Origin: Strigamia acuminata
Lineage: Eukaryota > Arthropoda > Chilopoda > Geophilomorpha > Linotaeniidae
DNA length: 64,000 bases
NCBI GenBank assembly: GCA_949358305.1
Contig: OX442321.1
Coordinates: 8,085,605 to 8,149,604, forward strand
Reading direction: 5' to 3'
The notes below the pieces were generated by a model, which was not told where the DNA came from, made no database searches, and was given only the letters and a program-made list of their open reading frames with translations. The translations under genes were made by a program, and so were the position numbers. The first letter of the stretch is position 1, and every line of letters starts with the position of its first letter. Of the stretch, positions 1 through 11,742 are shown piece after piece.

Positions 1-1
1 A

Positions 2-151
2 GATAGAGACAAACGTCAAGAAAATACTGCCTTAGCTCGCAGTAAGAAGAGCGCACAGGCTGCGGTTCTAAAGTCTAAAGTGGAAATTGAAAAAATTTCA
101 TTGAAAAAGAAGAAGAACCAAGAAGTCAATGACCAATTGTTAGGAAATTGA
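2..151 (+). CDS. C-terminal end of a bZIP-like transcription factor (partial)
   Basis: An open frame enters from the left edge and runs 49 codons to TGA at 149-151. Its start reads RDKRQENTALARSKK, which fits a bZIP basic region (conserved Asn, Ala and Ser-Lys positions, as in the C/EBP group). A short Lys-rich helical stretch with irregular hydrophobic spacing follows and could be a short or weak zipper. The family binds DNA as dimers in the nucleus. An AATAAA-type signal lies about 35 bases after the stop. The N-terminus is outside the window. It could instead be another Lys-rich coiled-coil protein; the bZIP reading rests on the basic-region pattern alone. Confidence 0.45.
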   Translation, partial: DRDKRQENTALARSKKSAQAAVLKSKVEIEKISLKKKKNQEVNDQLLGN

Positions 152-446
152 CTAATTAGTCAGAGAATCGGATTTAAATCGATGTTATCAATAAAACTAG
201 CTGTTGCTCTTTATTTCTTTCTCCCAATTTGAAAACCAAGGTGCGTGACCTAGTTCTTAAAATTTTCAAAAAAATTTACAATGAAATTTTGAAATTCGAG
301 TCAAAGCAAGGTTAAATAAAACTTTTTTTCTTTTGCATTCTGGTTTTTCCACTCATAAATATGGTCACCTTAATTTAAGTCATTAGATTTTAGTTGCCAA
401 TTTGACGTTCTTCCATTTAAGTTTAGTGTTCCACTATACTTATAGG

Positions 447-2140
447 TTTAACGGGAGCTTTTATAAGGAAAAAATACCTGCCGCAAACTCTTTATTAACT
501 TGATACCCTTATTTTTATTTTGTGTAACCTATATATTTTTTTTTGTTATGCACAACCGAAGAACAGACACATCAGTACAACGCAAACGAAGATTGGAGGA
601 TTTTTGCATTTGGGAGTGGTGGGCAACGGGCAATTGCTGACTGGAACACTTTCAGTACCGACGACGTAAAAAGACTGATTATAATTTTTATAATTTTTTA
701 CAAAAATCTCTTAGTTTCGAGGCAATCCAACCGGTGCATCTTTAAGAAAGCATTATTACTTCTTGAAAACTAACGAGAGGCTGATTTGGTAGAGTTTAAG
801 TTTTCCACTATACTTATAGGTGTGAAAACCCATTCGGTTTTACACGTATATTTCATATAATTTATATAATTTAATTTAACAAAATTCAGTGTAGTTTTAT
901 TTTAGTTTTTTTATTTCATTTGACCTTATTTTAAATTGTGATTTTGTTTGGCAGAGGGTGTGTTTCTCCCATCTTGCCTCAATTAAGGTGCTGGACTCAG
1001 TGAAAGCACTCACTTTTATGACCCAAACCAAAACAGCTTTGCTCTCCTCCTTTGTAGAGCGTCATGTTTTGTTAATGTTATAGTCTGTATCATTTTTGTT
1101 TTGTCATTTTATTCTCTCCTTGAAAATAAACTTTAGTCTTGAGGAGATTGTCAGCTAGCATAGTTCAGTCTTCTTTTTTCGCACTATTTTACATTTGATT
1201 TGAATTTGATATTGTTAACTAGGGAAACTAAATTCAACTGATGAAATATCACCACTGTAATTCAAAATAGGTAAAACGAGAGCTTTTATAAGAAAAAAGT
1301 ACCTGCCGCAAACTCTTTATTAACTTGATACCCTTATTTTTATTTTGTGTAACCTATATATTTTTTTTTGTTATGCTAGCATAACCGAAGTAATACAAGA
1401 ACAGCGACATCACTACAATGCAAATGAAAATTAGAGAATTTTTGCATTTGGGATTGGTGGGCAACGGACAATTGCTGACTGGAATGTTTTCAGTACCGAC
1501 GACGTAAAAAAACTGATTATAATTTTTATAATTTTTTACAAAAATGTTAGTTTTAAGGCAATCCAACCGGTGCATCTTTAAGAAAGCATTATTACCTCTT
1601 GAAAACTAACGAGAGGCTGATTTGGTGGAGTTTAAGTTTTCCATTATACTTAGTGTGAAAACCCATTCGGTTTTACACGTATATTTCATATAATTTATAT
1701 AATTTAGTTTAAGAAAATTTAGTGTAGTTTTATTTTAGTTTTTTATTTCATTTGACCTTATTTTAAATTGTGGTTTTGTTTGGCAGAGGGTGTGTTTCTT
1801 CATTTGATTTGAATTTGATATTGTTAACTGGGGAAACTAAATTCAACTGATGAAATATCATCACTGTAATTCAAAATAAGTTTAACGGGAGCTTTTATAA
1901 GGAAAAAGTACCTACTGCAAACTATTAACTTGATACCCTTATTTTTATTTTATGTAACCTATATTTTTTTTTTGTTATGCCAGCTTACTAAGAGGAAGAC
2001 CAAAACTGCGTCACCAATATACACCGGGAATCGTTTCAGTGCCAGATATGTAAAAAAACTAATTATAATTTTTATGATTTTTGTAAAAATCTGTCTTTTA
2101 GTTTGGGGGCCAACCAAACGGAAATGCATTAAGAAATGCA
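447..2140. repeat. Triplicated AT-rich unit (three degenerate direct copies)
   Basis: A block containing 'gggagcttttataagg', then 'ttattaacttgataccc' and 'gtaacctatat', recurs in the same orientation at about 447-960, 1270-1790 and 1880-2140. Copies 1 and 2 stay alike through 'aaaacccattcggttttac' and beyond. The spacer between copies 2 and 3 repeats the end of the spacer between copies 1 and 2 ('gaatttgatattgttaac') but lacks about 230 bp of it. Short ORFs inside are not conserved between copies and start at non-ATG codons, so I see no gene. It looks like a tandemly duplicated, decaying non-coding element. Confidence 0.75.
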
Positions 2141-2679
2141 TTAAGAAGACATTATTATCGTCTGAAAGAAAAGAAGAACCTGATTTGGGCGTTTACTTTG
2201 CTTTGAAGGTTGTTAGCAGCAGCAGTTTGGTTCATAGTTATCAGGTTAATAAGAAGGAATGTGAGAAGAGAATGAGTTGTAGAGTGGTGTTATTATTTAT
2301 ATTATATATATAATTTTTTTTATATAATTTTATATTTTAATTTTATATTTCATATTTTATATATTTGTAGAATTGCAAAATTAAAAAATTGAACAATTAC
2401 AAACTGAACCATAAATCTGTGGGCCTGCCCAACCGAAAGAATCGCTAGTCAAGGACAAAGATTGAATTATTGAAAACTAGAAATTAAAATAGTTATTAAG
2501 TCACTACAAGAAGCAAAAGGAAGAAATACCCTATCCACATACTAATCAAATTTACAGTTCAAGTGTTTGACAAAACTGTACAGTAATAAGAAAATAATAA
2601 TTCACTACAAGCAGCTAAAGGAGAAAACGACTTGAAGATGAAAGAAAAAATATCCTCAATAGAGTTTGACTTTGTCTAC

Positions 2680-4815
2680 TCTCCGACTTTGACTGGGCTT
2701 TTCATTACTTTCTCTATACTGCACTACAGCAATGTGTTTTCTGAGCTTATATTTTAAACACTGACACTCTTAAAGCGTGCCATTAGAACCAGGAATAGTG
2801 GCAATGGCCAGAAAAAGGGTTAAAACTATGTTAGCAAAAAAACTACAAAAGTAGGGATCATCGTAACCATGCGGCCAGCAGGTTGACTGGATAGAAAACC
2901 ACTGTAGTACATCCTTTAAGCTAGGTTAGGCTGAGGAAATAAGCCACAAGTATATAATCTGGAAAATACAGGATGCCAGATTTTCAAGTCAAAGAAGTGA
3001 TTTCAGTTGGAATGTCAGCCCATGTGGCAATATAAAGCATGAAAGAGATCCGACTCAGGGGTGGTTCCACAGTGTAATGGGTAAAAGATAAGCATAATTA
3101 AACGAGTAGCTGTGGGAAAACACACACAGGTCTAATTAAAGGTCCACAGTTAGGCAAAACATGGGTTAAGAGGAAACCCCTGGGAGAAATCACAGGATTG
3201 TAAACTGGAAAATACAGGTAGACAAGAAGAGAAGTCACTACACCCCAATTTTTGCTTTAAGTATTTTTCATACTACTACTCAAGAAATATAAAAATAGAA
3301 ATTCGTATACAAAAATAAGAGAATCAAACACAAAAATTTGATGGAATGTCAGTACACCTGCTAAAGCCATCCGCAAATCCATTTTTTCATCTGTAAATGC
3401 ATTTTTTGGCTTGAAAATGTCATTTTTGAATTTTATAGCCATCCTCTGAACCACTTTAAAAATAAAAACCAGGTTTCAGAAATTAAATTCCAAACTAAAC
3501 ACTTGATGTCACGAAAAATGGCAAATGCCATTACCACAAGACAAATTCAATTTCAAATGAAAAATCAAAACCAGACTTTGAAAAAACCACAAAAACGACC
3601 AAAAAGCTCCTAAAGGCGCACCAAATAATATTCTTGCTAAATAAATACTCAACTGGCAGAATTGAAGAAATAAAAAGGAAAATAAAATTCGAACTAGGTC
3701 TACAGTAGGCCTAAAATGGCGCCAAACAATAGCAAAAAAACATATGGAAGAAAATAAATGGATCATTTTTCAAAGAATTCAAACCTGCTGAGAAATGTTA
3801 ATCCCGTGTTTATGAAACCAACCAACCGAAATAAACAAACACCGTGAAAAACGAACACCGTGAAAAACGAACACAGCATGTCGAACAGCAAAATCTTGCT
3901 GTTCACCTCTCCTCGTGCTGATCGAGACCAAATTACGTGACAGATTATTGTTTCGCGTATCGTATTGTTTATAGCATCGTCATAAAATGCACATACACAC
4001 ACTTTGCTGTTGAACGACCAAAACAACTTAGAAATGCACAAAAAGCACATTGGGTCGCTGCACTGGGCTTTCATTTCCTCCGTCAAAAAGAAGTATTTTG
4101 ATGCACCGTATACTCCATCTTTCTAAAAAATGTATGTTTAGTTTGTTACCGTAAATAAAAATTAAAATGTAAGGGACCAAGTTTTCAAAAATGTGTGACT
4201 TCGGCCCTACAGGCAAATTTACGGTTTGAGAAAATTATATTATATTATATTATTTATAAACAATTTTTTGTTGTAATTTCGGGAGCCCTACCTGTAAATC
4301 CCCTCTGTTGGGCATTAATTCAACAAATTTGTATACAAAAATCGGAGGCTTTACGGTGGGAGCGTGTCTGCTGCGCCTACGGTGGGCCAAAAGGACATTT
4401 AATCAACAAAACAGACATGATTCTGTGGAAACATAATCTTCTTGATACAGAATACTTTTGTGCGGACATTTCATAATTTCCAGCCCAGCAGACCTTATAC
4501 AACAAACATGAATCACAAACAAATCATCAAATCATTAAACAAATCATAGAACATAAACATTTGAAATAAAATACTAAAAATTACACGTACTCAGCACGAA
4601 TCCGCATTCCCCAATTAACTAGATAGATAAAAATAATTTAAGTAGCAAAAATTTCCGTTAAAATAAATTCCTTATCAAATCAGTACTGGAAATAGACGAG
4701 AACAAAAAAACGAAATATTTCACTCGTTGAATAATTAATACAAAAACAGCACAAATATTCCTGAGAAAGAAGTAATTCCATTAAATAAGAAAAATGATAA
4801 AATAAATGTGAGGAT
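2680..4815 (+). repeat. Segmental duplication, copy 1 (shorter, no cystatin)
   Basis: This stretch matches 13,550-17,570 in the same order and orientation. Shared anchors include 'agcgtgccattagaaccagg' (near 2776 and 13,632), 'gtagggatcatcgtaacc', the hairpin 'gaacagcaa'/'ttgctgttc' (near 3886 and 14,548), 'tttcatttcctccgtcaaa', 'aaatagacgagaa' and 'aatattcctgagaaagaagt'. Copy 1 lacks two blocks present in copy 2: about 0.95 kb at 14,780-15,730 and about 0.96 kb carrying the cystatin gene at 16,520-17,485. I see no coding sequence here; ORFs on either strand are short and not preserved in copy 2. Confidence 0.8.
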
Positions 4816-5450
4816 TGTATTCAATTAAGACTGTGCCACTAGAGGGAGATTAAGTTTGTTATTGTTTGTCACCTAGTGATGAAGGAATGCAAGGAATGTA
4901 TCGTCTGCTTGTAAAATGCAATAGAGAGAAAGCAGAATAAACCAAGTTATGTTATTTAATATTCGGAAATCAAGATCCATTCTGTTAAAAAACAATAGAC
5001 GTATAGTCAACTGTATCCAACTCAGACATTTTGTTTTGCCACATCTCTCACCACACTCCTCCTGCAGTTGTCGATTGTTACAATTCTTGCTATTGTCTCG
5101 AACATCTAGGTAAAAATGCTTCCCTAAAATCGGAGATGTGAGATAAATTAAAACTTAATAAAAGCATTTTCAATAAAAACAACTTTTCAAATGTACCCCA
5201 ATGCATTTTATTTCGAAAATTTCACCCGATAAACACAAGACCGATGGAAGAATTGAATCGATTCAGGAATACACAACGCAACGATTACATTTTTAATGCC
5301 AACGTTAATTTTATTGGTGCCGACACAATTTGAGAGAAAACAATTGGGAATAACTTTTCAATACTTCAAACCGCACCTATCCCACCGGATGACGGACACG
5401 AATATTCAGCTGCAGGATCACATCTGTTTTTCAGTCGTTTTTTGATCTCC
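4816..5450. other. Intergenic, no gene seen
   Basis: AT-rich sequence between the segmental duplication and the degenerate LRR region. No ORF with recognisable family features, no RNA gene and no clear repeat was found by eye. Confidence 0.4.
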
Positions 5451-5451
5451 C

Positions 5452-6410
5452 TTATTTCCACATATCAAAGACTCGATTTTCAACAGATCTTCCATTCCAG
5501 ACGGTTCTAATAAATTGCAGTTTCTTCTTTGCCACCCTCCTGGTCAACTCGCTGGCGACTTTGCTGTTCAACCCGTCGCACATATCCAATATGGTAAAAA
5601 AAAAAATCACTGAAAGACATCCACAAATCTTTGTTGTCACACAGAGACAAGTCTACCAAATTTTGAAAATACAAAATTGTCCAAACAAAGTCGACCAAAT
5701 TGTTGATTTTTGTTTCTTACATAGTTGTTCGACAGCAAAACCAACCTAACACTCAAGGTGCTCAACTCCTTAAATTTCGTCAGTGTGTGTAGGATTTTGA
5801 GGGTGTAAAGATTCGAAATGATTTTGATGTTTGAAACTTTAGGACACATGTCCACGGCAATCTCCATATCGTCTCAGGGGTGTTGGAACAGATGGCGAAT
5901 CTTAATTTCCTGATATTGCATTGCTGTCGCAAGTTGACTGGCGAAATCGCGTTGAAATAAGCTTAGGAACAATCCAAGTCTTTGATCAATTTCATTGTCC
6001 GCAATACCAAACAGTAACAGTCCAGTGGGACCTCCGTATTGCCCATTTTGAACACTCTCAATGTGTTCTTAGCTGTTGAGTCTTCTCCACACATATATCT
6101 CACGCCTTCTTCCGTGATGCTACTCCCGGGATCAAGTCAAACAAGTGGCAGATTGGCGATGTATATCATCGCGTCGGCTTCAATAACACACTCTGCGGTC
6201 TATAGCTTCTGTAAATTCGGCATAAGGTGGCATATTTGTTCAGACAAACTGGCTGTGATCAAACTGGGTTCGCGTAGTCGTAATTCTATCACATTCTACG
6301 CGATACAAATTAGAACAATTAAAACAAATCTTTTTATCAATGTCACACACACAGCAATGGCATCCATATTCATTTCTTTTTCTATTTTCGTAAGTTGTGC
6401 AATGTTTTAA
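5452..6410 (-). pseudogene. Degenerate leucine-rich-repeat portion of an F-box/LRR-like gene, copy A
   Basis: Minus-strand fragments here read like the LRR part of F-box/LRR proteins: a 'CPKVSNIKI...LHTLTKFKELSTLSV' pattern around 5,720-5,860 and 'FQNLVDLSL' around 5,640-5,690, in different frames with stops between them. The same arrangement recurs at 7,880-8,930, downstream of a second F-box-like exon. The intact F-box-like exons lie at 6,422-6,970. I read this as the decayed C-terminal half of that gene, or of an older full-length copy. An active gene with introns I could not resolve remains possible. Confidence 0.35.
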
Positions 6411-6421
6411 TTAACTAAGCA

Positions 6422-6970
6422 TCAAATTTCATTTTTTTTCCCACCAAATTTAATGAGTATATTCCTAAAAAAAATCACAAACTTCCCGTTAACGACCATG
6501 CAAATTTCCGAAAATTTATCCAGGACATCGGAGATAGAATATCCAAAATGCAAGTGCTGTGTGGGCTTCTCGTTATTTAAACAAACTTGTAGCTTGTGGC
6601 CGCTAACTGTAAATAAAAACTCCAAATCAAAACCTTTGTGATAAAACTCCATTTTAAGTTGTTTCAGCTCTTCGTATAAAAATGGAGCAAAGTACCGCGA
6701 CATTGGCACGCGAGTACTGTCATCCCGCCAAAAACCTGACCAGTTTAAGCTGGTCAGAATTTCATCACGAACATTGTAGGCTAAATAAGACCGTGTATAT
6801 TAAGAATTATGAAATAAAATTCACACATTCGTCCGTCACTTACGTAGTTTTTCAAAGTACGTGATTAATTCTACTGTATTTTTCATTCGATCGTCGTAGC
6901 TTTCTTCTACTGGCCATTGAAAAATACAGTCGTAAACGATTTCTAAAGCCAGGTCATTTAGTTTCTTCAT
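6422..6970 (-). CDS. F-box-like protein, 161 codons, two exons (copy A)
   Basis: Exon 1 is 6970-6844 (ATG at 6970), followed by a short intron with GTAAGT donor and TTTAG acceptor, then exon 2 at 6780-6422 ending in TGA. The junction keeps frame. Residues 4-16 (LNDLALEIVYDCI) resemble an F-box start, the motif that binds Skp1 in SCF ubiquitin ligases. The remainder (PYNVRDEILTSLNW and after) matches no domain I know, though the family often follows the F-box with LRRs, and LRR-like fragments lie downstream. The frame stays open upstream of the ATG to a TTTGCAG acceptor near 7,070, so a further 5' exon is possible. A diverged copy lies at 9,000-9,440. Confidence 0.4.
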
Positions 6971-7079
6971 ATTCAAATTTGGCTTAACAAATTTTAAACA
7001 TTTAGTAGTGAAATTTAGGTTTGATTTTGGTTTGGTTTCATTTTGTGTTTGCCTGAAACTTAATCGCTGCAAAAAAAAA

Positions 7080-7878
7080 TTTTGTTTCTGTTAGAATAAA
7101 CATTTACAGCCAAATTGTCATAATGGAATGCTCAATTTTCAATAATAGTTACGGCAGTGCATTCGAATGATATCATACCTCAGTTAATATTTAATAATCA
7201 ACAGACAATTTTTGATACAATGTAAATAAAATCTGAATGTTATCAATTATTTAGAACTTGGAAATTATGTTTGTGATTGGCATGTGGATAATTAAACGTA
7301 ACAAACAATGCATATTGAAAATGTAGTTTTTTTGGAATTTGGAATTCACTATGGTCTTACATCTTTTTTTTTTGGATGAAACCACTTGGCCGTTAGTGCT
7401 GCAGATTACCCCTTTATATAAAGCCAAATGTAAAGATTGTTCTTATTTTTGTCTAACTTCACTAAGATCAATTGTCTTATTTCCCTTTTGAAAAATTCCA
7501 CGCATTAAATACGAGCGATGACGCTGCAGGAGCGGCCAAGTCAGTTCATCATTTCATCAGCTATGTTGTTTTTAATTCAACTCTACTTAATTTTTCCTTT
7601 GTAAGCAAGAATCAGCAGGTTTAAATCATTGTGCGGCACCTCATTGCAATGTTGATATTTTGTAAATTCGAAATTGATTTTTTTGGCATTGAAGGATGTG
7701 ACTTTCCTCGGACATCCGGGTTTGTGCTTCTAACATCGGATATGGCATTGAATAAACAGATGAAACAAATTTGTAATTTTAAATAAAAAATTTATTCCAA
7801 TCGGATTTCAATTATTCAAATAAATTTAAATCTGCGCAGACCATCATAGATATCAATGTATAAATTTTAACCTTTGAC
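7080..7878. other. Intergenic, no gene seen
   Basis: AT-rich spacer between the two F-box/LRR-like copies. No supported coding sequence or obvious tandem repeat was seen. Confidence 0.4.
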
Positions 7879-7879
7879 T

Positions 7880-9442
7880 TACAAGTTAGGGATTCTGTTC
7901 CCAGAACTTCCCAAAACTTCTATAAGCTCAGTCTTTGAATTGAATTGTCCATAGACCATAAAGCCATCTAAAGCACTAGCCGCCAAGAAAAAGTGCATCT
8001 GCAGATTAACACCATGTTTCTCAGCCGTTTGCTGCATCGGATGAACATCAAAATGTTGCTTTTTGTTCTCAGAAACAACCAAATCTATGGTCTAGGTTTC
8101 TTATTCGCCGTCATCTTGACCAATTCGCTGGCAATTTTGTTTCTAAAACTGTTGTATCGTGACATTCAAAGTATCTCGATTTTGTGAAACATGTTTCCCT
8201 GTCCGACTGCCTGGATGGCTGGATTTCTTCAGGTTATTAGTTCGAATAAACAGAAGAACATGGAGTCCCGTAGGGGAACTTGTCCAACAGGACATGCTTC
8301 CCAATTTCGAGAAACTTCGACTGTTACGATACAACATGTTTCTATTAAATTGTGAAAACACAAATTGCCCAAACAACTGCTCTTCTTCCTCACTACAAGT
8401 ACTATGCAAAAATAACGCCATCGTTCAAAGTGCGCAGCATTTTGGAGGTGAAAATATTCAAAGTGATTTTTCATTTTAAAAACTTTACAGCACGTCATCA
8501 CGCATATGTCCAGCTCGTCCTTAATGGCATGGATACCGAAATAGAAGCCTTATTTCCTGATATTATATTGCTGTCGTCACAAGTCGATTGGCAAAAGTGG
8601 ATTGAACCTCATTCAGTACAGACAATCTGCGTCTTCAATCAATTTCATTCCCTAATCTCGCAGCGTGTTCCAAGCTGTGGAGTCTTCTCCGCACCGTGGT
8701 TGTTGATATTTACTTCCGGATCAAACTCGACAAGCGACAGGTTGGCGATGCACATCATGGGTCGTCTTCAACAATATCTAGTTTCTACAGTTTCGTCATT
8801 GGGTGGCACATTTGTTTGGACAAACAGGCTGTGAGTAGAGTTCGTTTGAGCAGTTGTAACCGACAGATGCTGTGCGATACAATTAGAAAAATTAAACAAT
8901 TTTTTTTAAGAATGTCACCACAGCAATGACATGTTGTACTGTACATGCATGTCTTTGTATTTTCCGGAGTTGTGCAATTCCTTCATTAGCCAAACAATAA
9001 AACTTTTTTTTCCATCAAAATTCCAAAAAAAAAATCACCAACTCCCCATTAACGTTCATGCAAATTTCCGAAATGTGATCCAGGATATGTGAAATGGAAT
9101 ATCCAAAGTTCAAGTGCTGTGTGGAGTTCTCTTTATTTATACCCACTTATAACTTGTGGCCATCAATGCCCAAAAGATTCCTCTACACGTTGCGAGTCTA
9201 AGCTAAATCGGCCCGTACAATGAGTGTATTAATACTTGTGATATAAATTCACATGTTATTCGGTCGTTACTTACGCAGCTTTCTAAGCGAATGATTAATT
9301 GTACTGTGGTTTTCATTTGATCGTTGTTAATTTCTTCCACCCGCCAGTGAAAAATGCAGTCGAAAACGATTTTTGAAGCCATGAATTTCTCCATTTCTCC
9401 ATATTCCATTCTGCTTAAGAAATTTGAAACATTTGGTAGCAA
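7880..9442 (-). pseudogene. F-box/LRR-like gene, copy B, degenerate
   Basis: At 9,203-9,442 the minus strand encodes KIVFDCIFHWRVEE, closely resembling EIVYDCIFQWPVEE of copy A, so this is a second F-box-like exon. Downstream, at 8,990-9,180, the exon 2 equivalent aligns at DNA level with 6,440-6,610 (for example 'caaatttccgaaa' and 'aagtgctgtgtgg') but is broken by stops and indels. From 8,930 to 7,880 come LRR-like fragments in shifting frames, some of them similar to 5,450-6,400. Orientation and spacing suggest a tandem duplication about 2.5 kb apart. Plus-strand ORFs over the same stretch are shadows. Confidence 0.4.
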
Positions 9443-9589
9443 AATTTTGGTTTGATTTGGTCTACTCTCATTTTGTATCCTTGATACAATTTTCCCAAAT
9501 TATTATCAATTTCAATTGATTTTACAGCCTACGTAATTATTAAATGGAATGCTAAATTTTCAACAATAGTTACCCCAGCTACAAGTAAA

Positions 9590-10880
9590 CCTCGAGACGG
9601 CCCATAGCCGCCACCTGGTAAACCAATAAAATAAAATCAAAATCAAAATCAAAATCAAATTGATTTATTCGTTCGGAAATGCTCGGCACCTCACACACCT
9701 CTTGCATGACCAATTAGTGAGTCATGATCCAAGAACAGACCAATTAAGTCATTAGTGGAAAAAAGCAGCTGTGTGCATCGCAGACTCTCAGTTGGACATC
9801 TGAAATAGCATCTGTCATGACACTGCCAGAATTAGCAGGGGTGGGAACTCACATTCCCACACCTGTAAAAAAGCAGTGAAGTACTGTTGACCACACTTTC
9901 AAGCAGAGAACAACACCTTTTAGATGCAGCAGTTGGGTCCATTTTCTCAGGCTGAGAACACCACATTTTAAGGCAGTTTGTTGGCTGATGCTTAGGACGC
10001 AGGAAAAATGGCATATTCAACACATAGAAGAAATGTGGCCATCTAGCAGCATTCTAAGATCTTTATGCAAGATGAATTCAACCGGAATACAAACAACTAG
10101 ACTCCATGTTGATTGCAACAGAAACCACCAAGACTCATAGTGAACTTTGTGTGTGTGGGTGTGTGTGTGTGTGTGTTAATTCCAGTATTACCCTTAGAAA
10201 CTGTAAGTACCTTTTGTTTAGCCACAATCTGGTTTTCTCCCATTTTTACTTTGCTTAAATCATTTTGGTTAGACTATAAAATTGTTAGCTGAGTGTAATT
10301 ATTTTATTAGAGTTTAGTTAGTTTGATTATGTACTGCGTTACATAATCAATTGTGTAGTGTTAGATTTGGCATGAGCTAGCCTGAAAAAGGCAAATTAAT
10401 TAACTATTTTATTTTAATCATTTTCACTTAAATTTCTTGTTTAATAAAATTTTCATTTAATTTCTTTATTATGAGGTTTCAAGTGTATTCTCATTTATTT
10501 TACATTGAATTCCACCAAGCCACAAAAACCACTTAGCCAAAAAACCTTCGGATTTAACCTGGATCCTAAAATGAACATGCCAAATTCTAGAAAACTCAAG
10601 AGAGAAAAGAGAACAAAAGCTGACGAATTTTAGAGATGATTATTACCGAAATCAGACAGAATCTTGCTTCTTGCTTTAATTCGCGATTAAAAGCTAAATT
10701 TACAAATCAGACTTGCAAACAAAACTAAAACTCAGTGAGTTGAATTAATCAGTTTAATTTTACAGTAAAAAAAAAGATTTACCGGCATTCAAAATTTAAA
10801 AACTCTGTTGCAATACGTCACTATGTTTAAATTTTTGGAGTTTGGTCGTATCCACAATAGCGAGAGAGATTAGACATTCT
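9590..10880. repeat. Low-complexity and possible mobile-element remnant, no gene
   Basis: It begins with a short run of 'aaaatc' hexamers (about 9,632-9,660). Next is roughly 500 bp of higher-complexity, higher-GC sequence (9,680-10,130) with no ORF of recognisable family. A GT dinucleotide run follows at 10,148-10,176, then AT-rich sequence. The composition change at 9,680-10,130 could mark an old transposon fragment, but I found no terminal repeats or transposase. Confidence 0.35.
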
Positions 10881-10885
10881 GCTCA

Positions 10886-10892
10886 TATAAAA
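10886..10892 (+). promoter_or_regulatory. TATA box of the 76-codon ORF at 10,954
   Basis: TATAAAA lies 62 bases before the ATG at 10,954, in a sequence context (CATATAAAACCC) typical of animal core promoters. It is the main support for this small ORF being a gene. Confidence 0.4.
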
Positions 10893-10953
10893 CCCTAAAC
10901 ATTCTCTCTTAGAAAAGTGCACCATCTATTGACAAGATTATCGTCCTTATCGG

Positions 10954-11184
10954 ATGCATAACAGTGAAATCGTAAAAAACTTAATGTCTATATTAGCTTT
11001 TGTAAGTTTCCTTACTGATTTTTCTGATGTATGGAAAAGGAAGCAGCAGAAAGCTCTAAGACGAGAACTGACAAAACTGCACAAAACAAAAACAAACAAA
11101 CACCAACAAATTTTAGACGAACATGAGAAAATATATTCACAAAACATGAGAAAATTTCTCAAAAGATTTAAAGCTAAATATTAG
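10954..11184 (+). CDS. Small basic protein of 76 residues, unknown function
   Basis: An intronless ORF starting with ATG, 62 bases after a TATAAAA and followed by an AATAAA signal near 11,243. Residues 8-22 (KNLMSILAFVSFLTD) are hydrophobic but follow a charged N-terminus, so they could be a weak signal anchor. The rest is strongly basic and helical-looking (WKRKQQKALRRELTKLHKTK). I do not recognise it. A second short ORF with a clear signal peptide lies 385 bases downstream. Promoter, ORF and poly(A) signal in order raise this above chance, but it may still be a random ORF. Confidence 0.35.
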   Translation: MHNSEIVKNLMSILAFVSFLTDFSDVWKRKQQKALRRELTKLHKTKTNKHQQILDEHEKIYSQNMRKFLKRFKAKY

Positions 11185-11568
11185 AAATGAAAAGCATTTT
11201 TTTTAGGAGTGTGTAATTCACAATTGTTAAAATTGTTTTTAAATAAAGTTTTCACATGACGTGAACAATGTTTCTTTCTTATATTCAAATGCAACGCTCT
11301 CTCACAACTATTTTTTGAATTTCTTAAGTAAAAAGGTCAAATGTAGGGGGCCCCACATCCAAAAAATGGTTTTTACATAAAAAACCAGTAAGGTTAGGTT
11401 AGCGGGGGGGGGGGGGGTCAAGCGGGGGCTAGAAAACAAACTGCTAAAAGACTAAAAAAAAGAATCATCTTTGACTTCAGCAACCAACAAGAAAACATTA
11501 GAGAAGGAGGAGAAGTCAAGTTTTGCTGTAATTGAAAAATTATTGAAGAAGAGATTCTATAATAAAAA

Positions 11569-11742
11569 ATGAAACTATTAATCTCAATCGCGTTTTTCGT
11601 TTGCGTGTTGATGTTTTATTTCCTGTCGATGATCACCTTTGATACACCTTGCAACGCCTGTTCAGCAAAGAAACTTTCGAGGAAACTTCCAAAGTTCAGC
11701 GTGTTTAGAAGACTTGGACACAGATTAATTTGTAAAAGATAA
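11569..11742 (+). CDS. Small secreted cationic peptide, 57 residues, candidate
   Basis: Starts MKLLISIAFFVCVLMFYFLS, a strong signal peptide or signal anchor (about residues 1-24). A short Lys/Arg-rich mature part follows with three Cys and ends CKR-TAA. An AATAAA motif overlaps the stop region (about 11,749). There is no intron. The family is unknown. The layout (hydrophobic leader plus basic Cys-bearing tail) is what secreted defence or signalling peptides look like, but three cysteines is an odd number and there is no known scaffold, so no function is assigned. Confidence 0.4.
   Translation: MKLLISIAFFVCVLMFYFLSMITFDTPCNACSAKKLSRKLPKFSVFRRLGHRLICKR

Noticed and set aside
8352-8834. 160-codon plus-strand frame
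   Set aside because: Lies opposite the degenerate LRR copy B, has no family resemblance and no counterpart opposite copy A.
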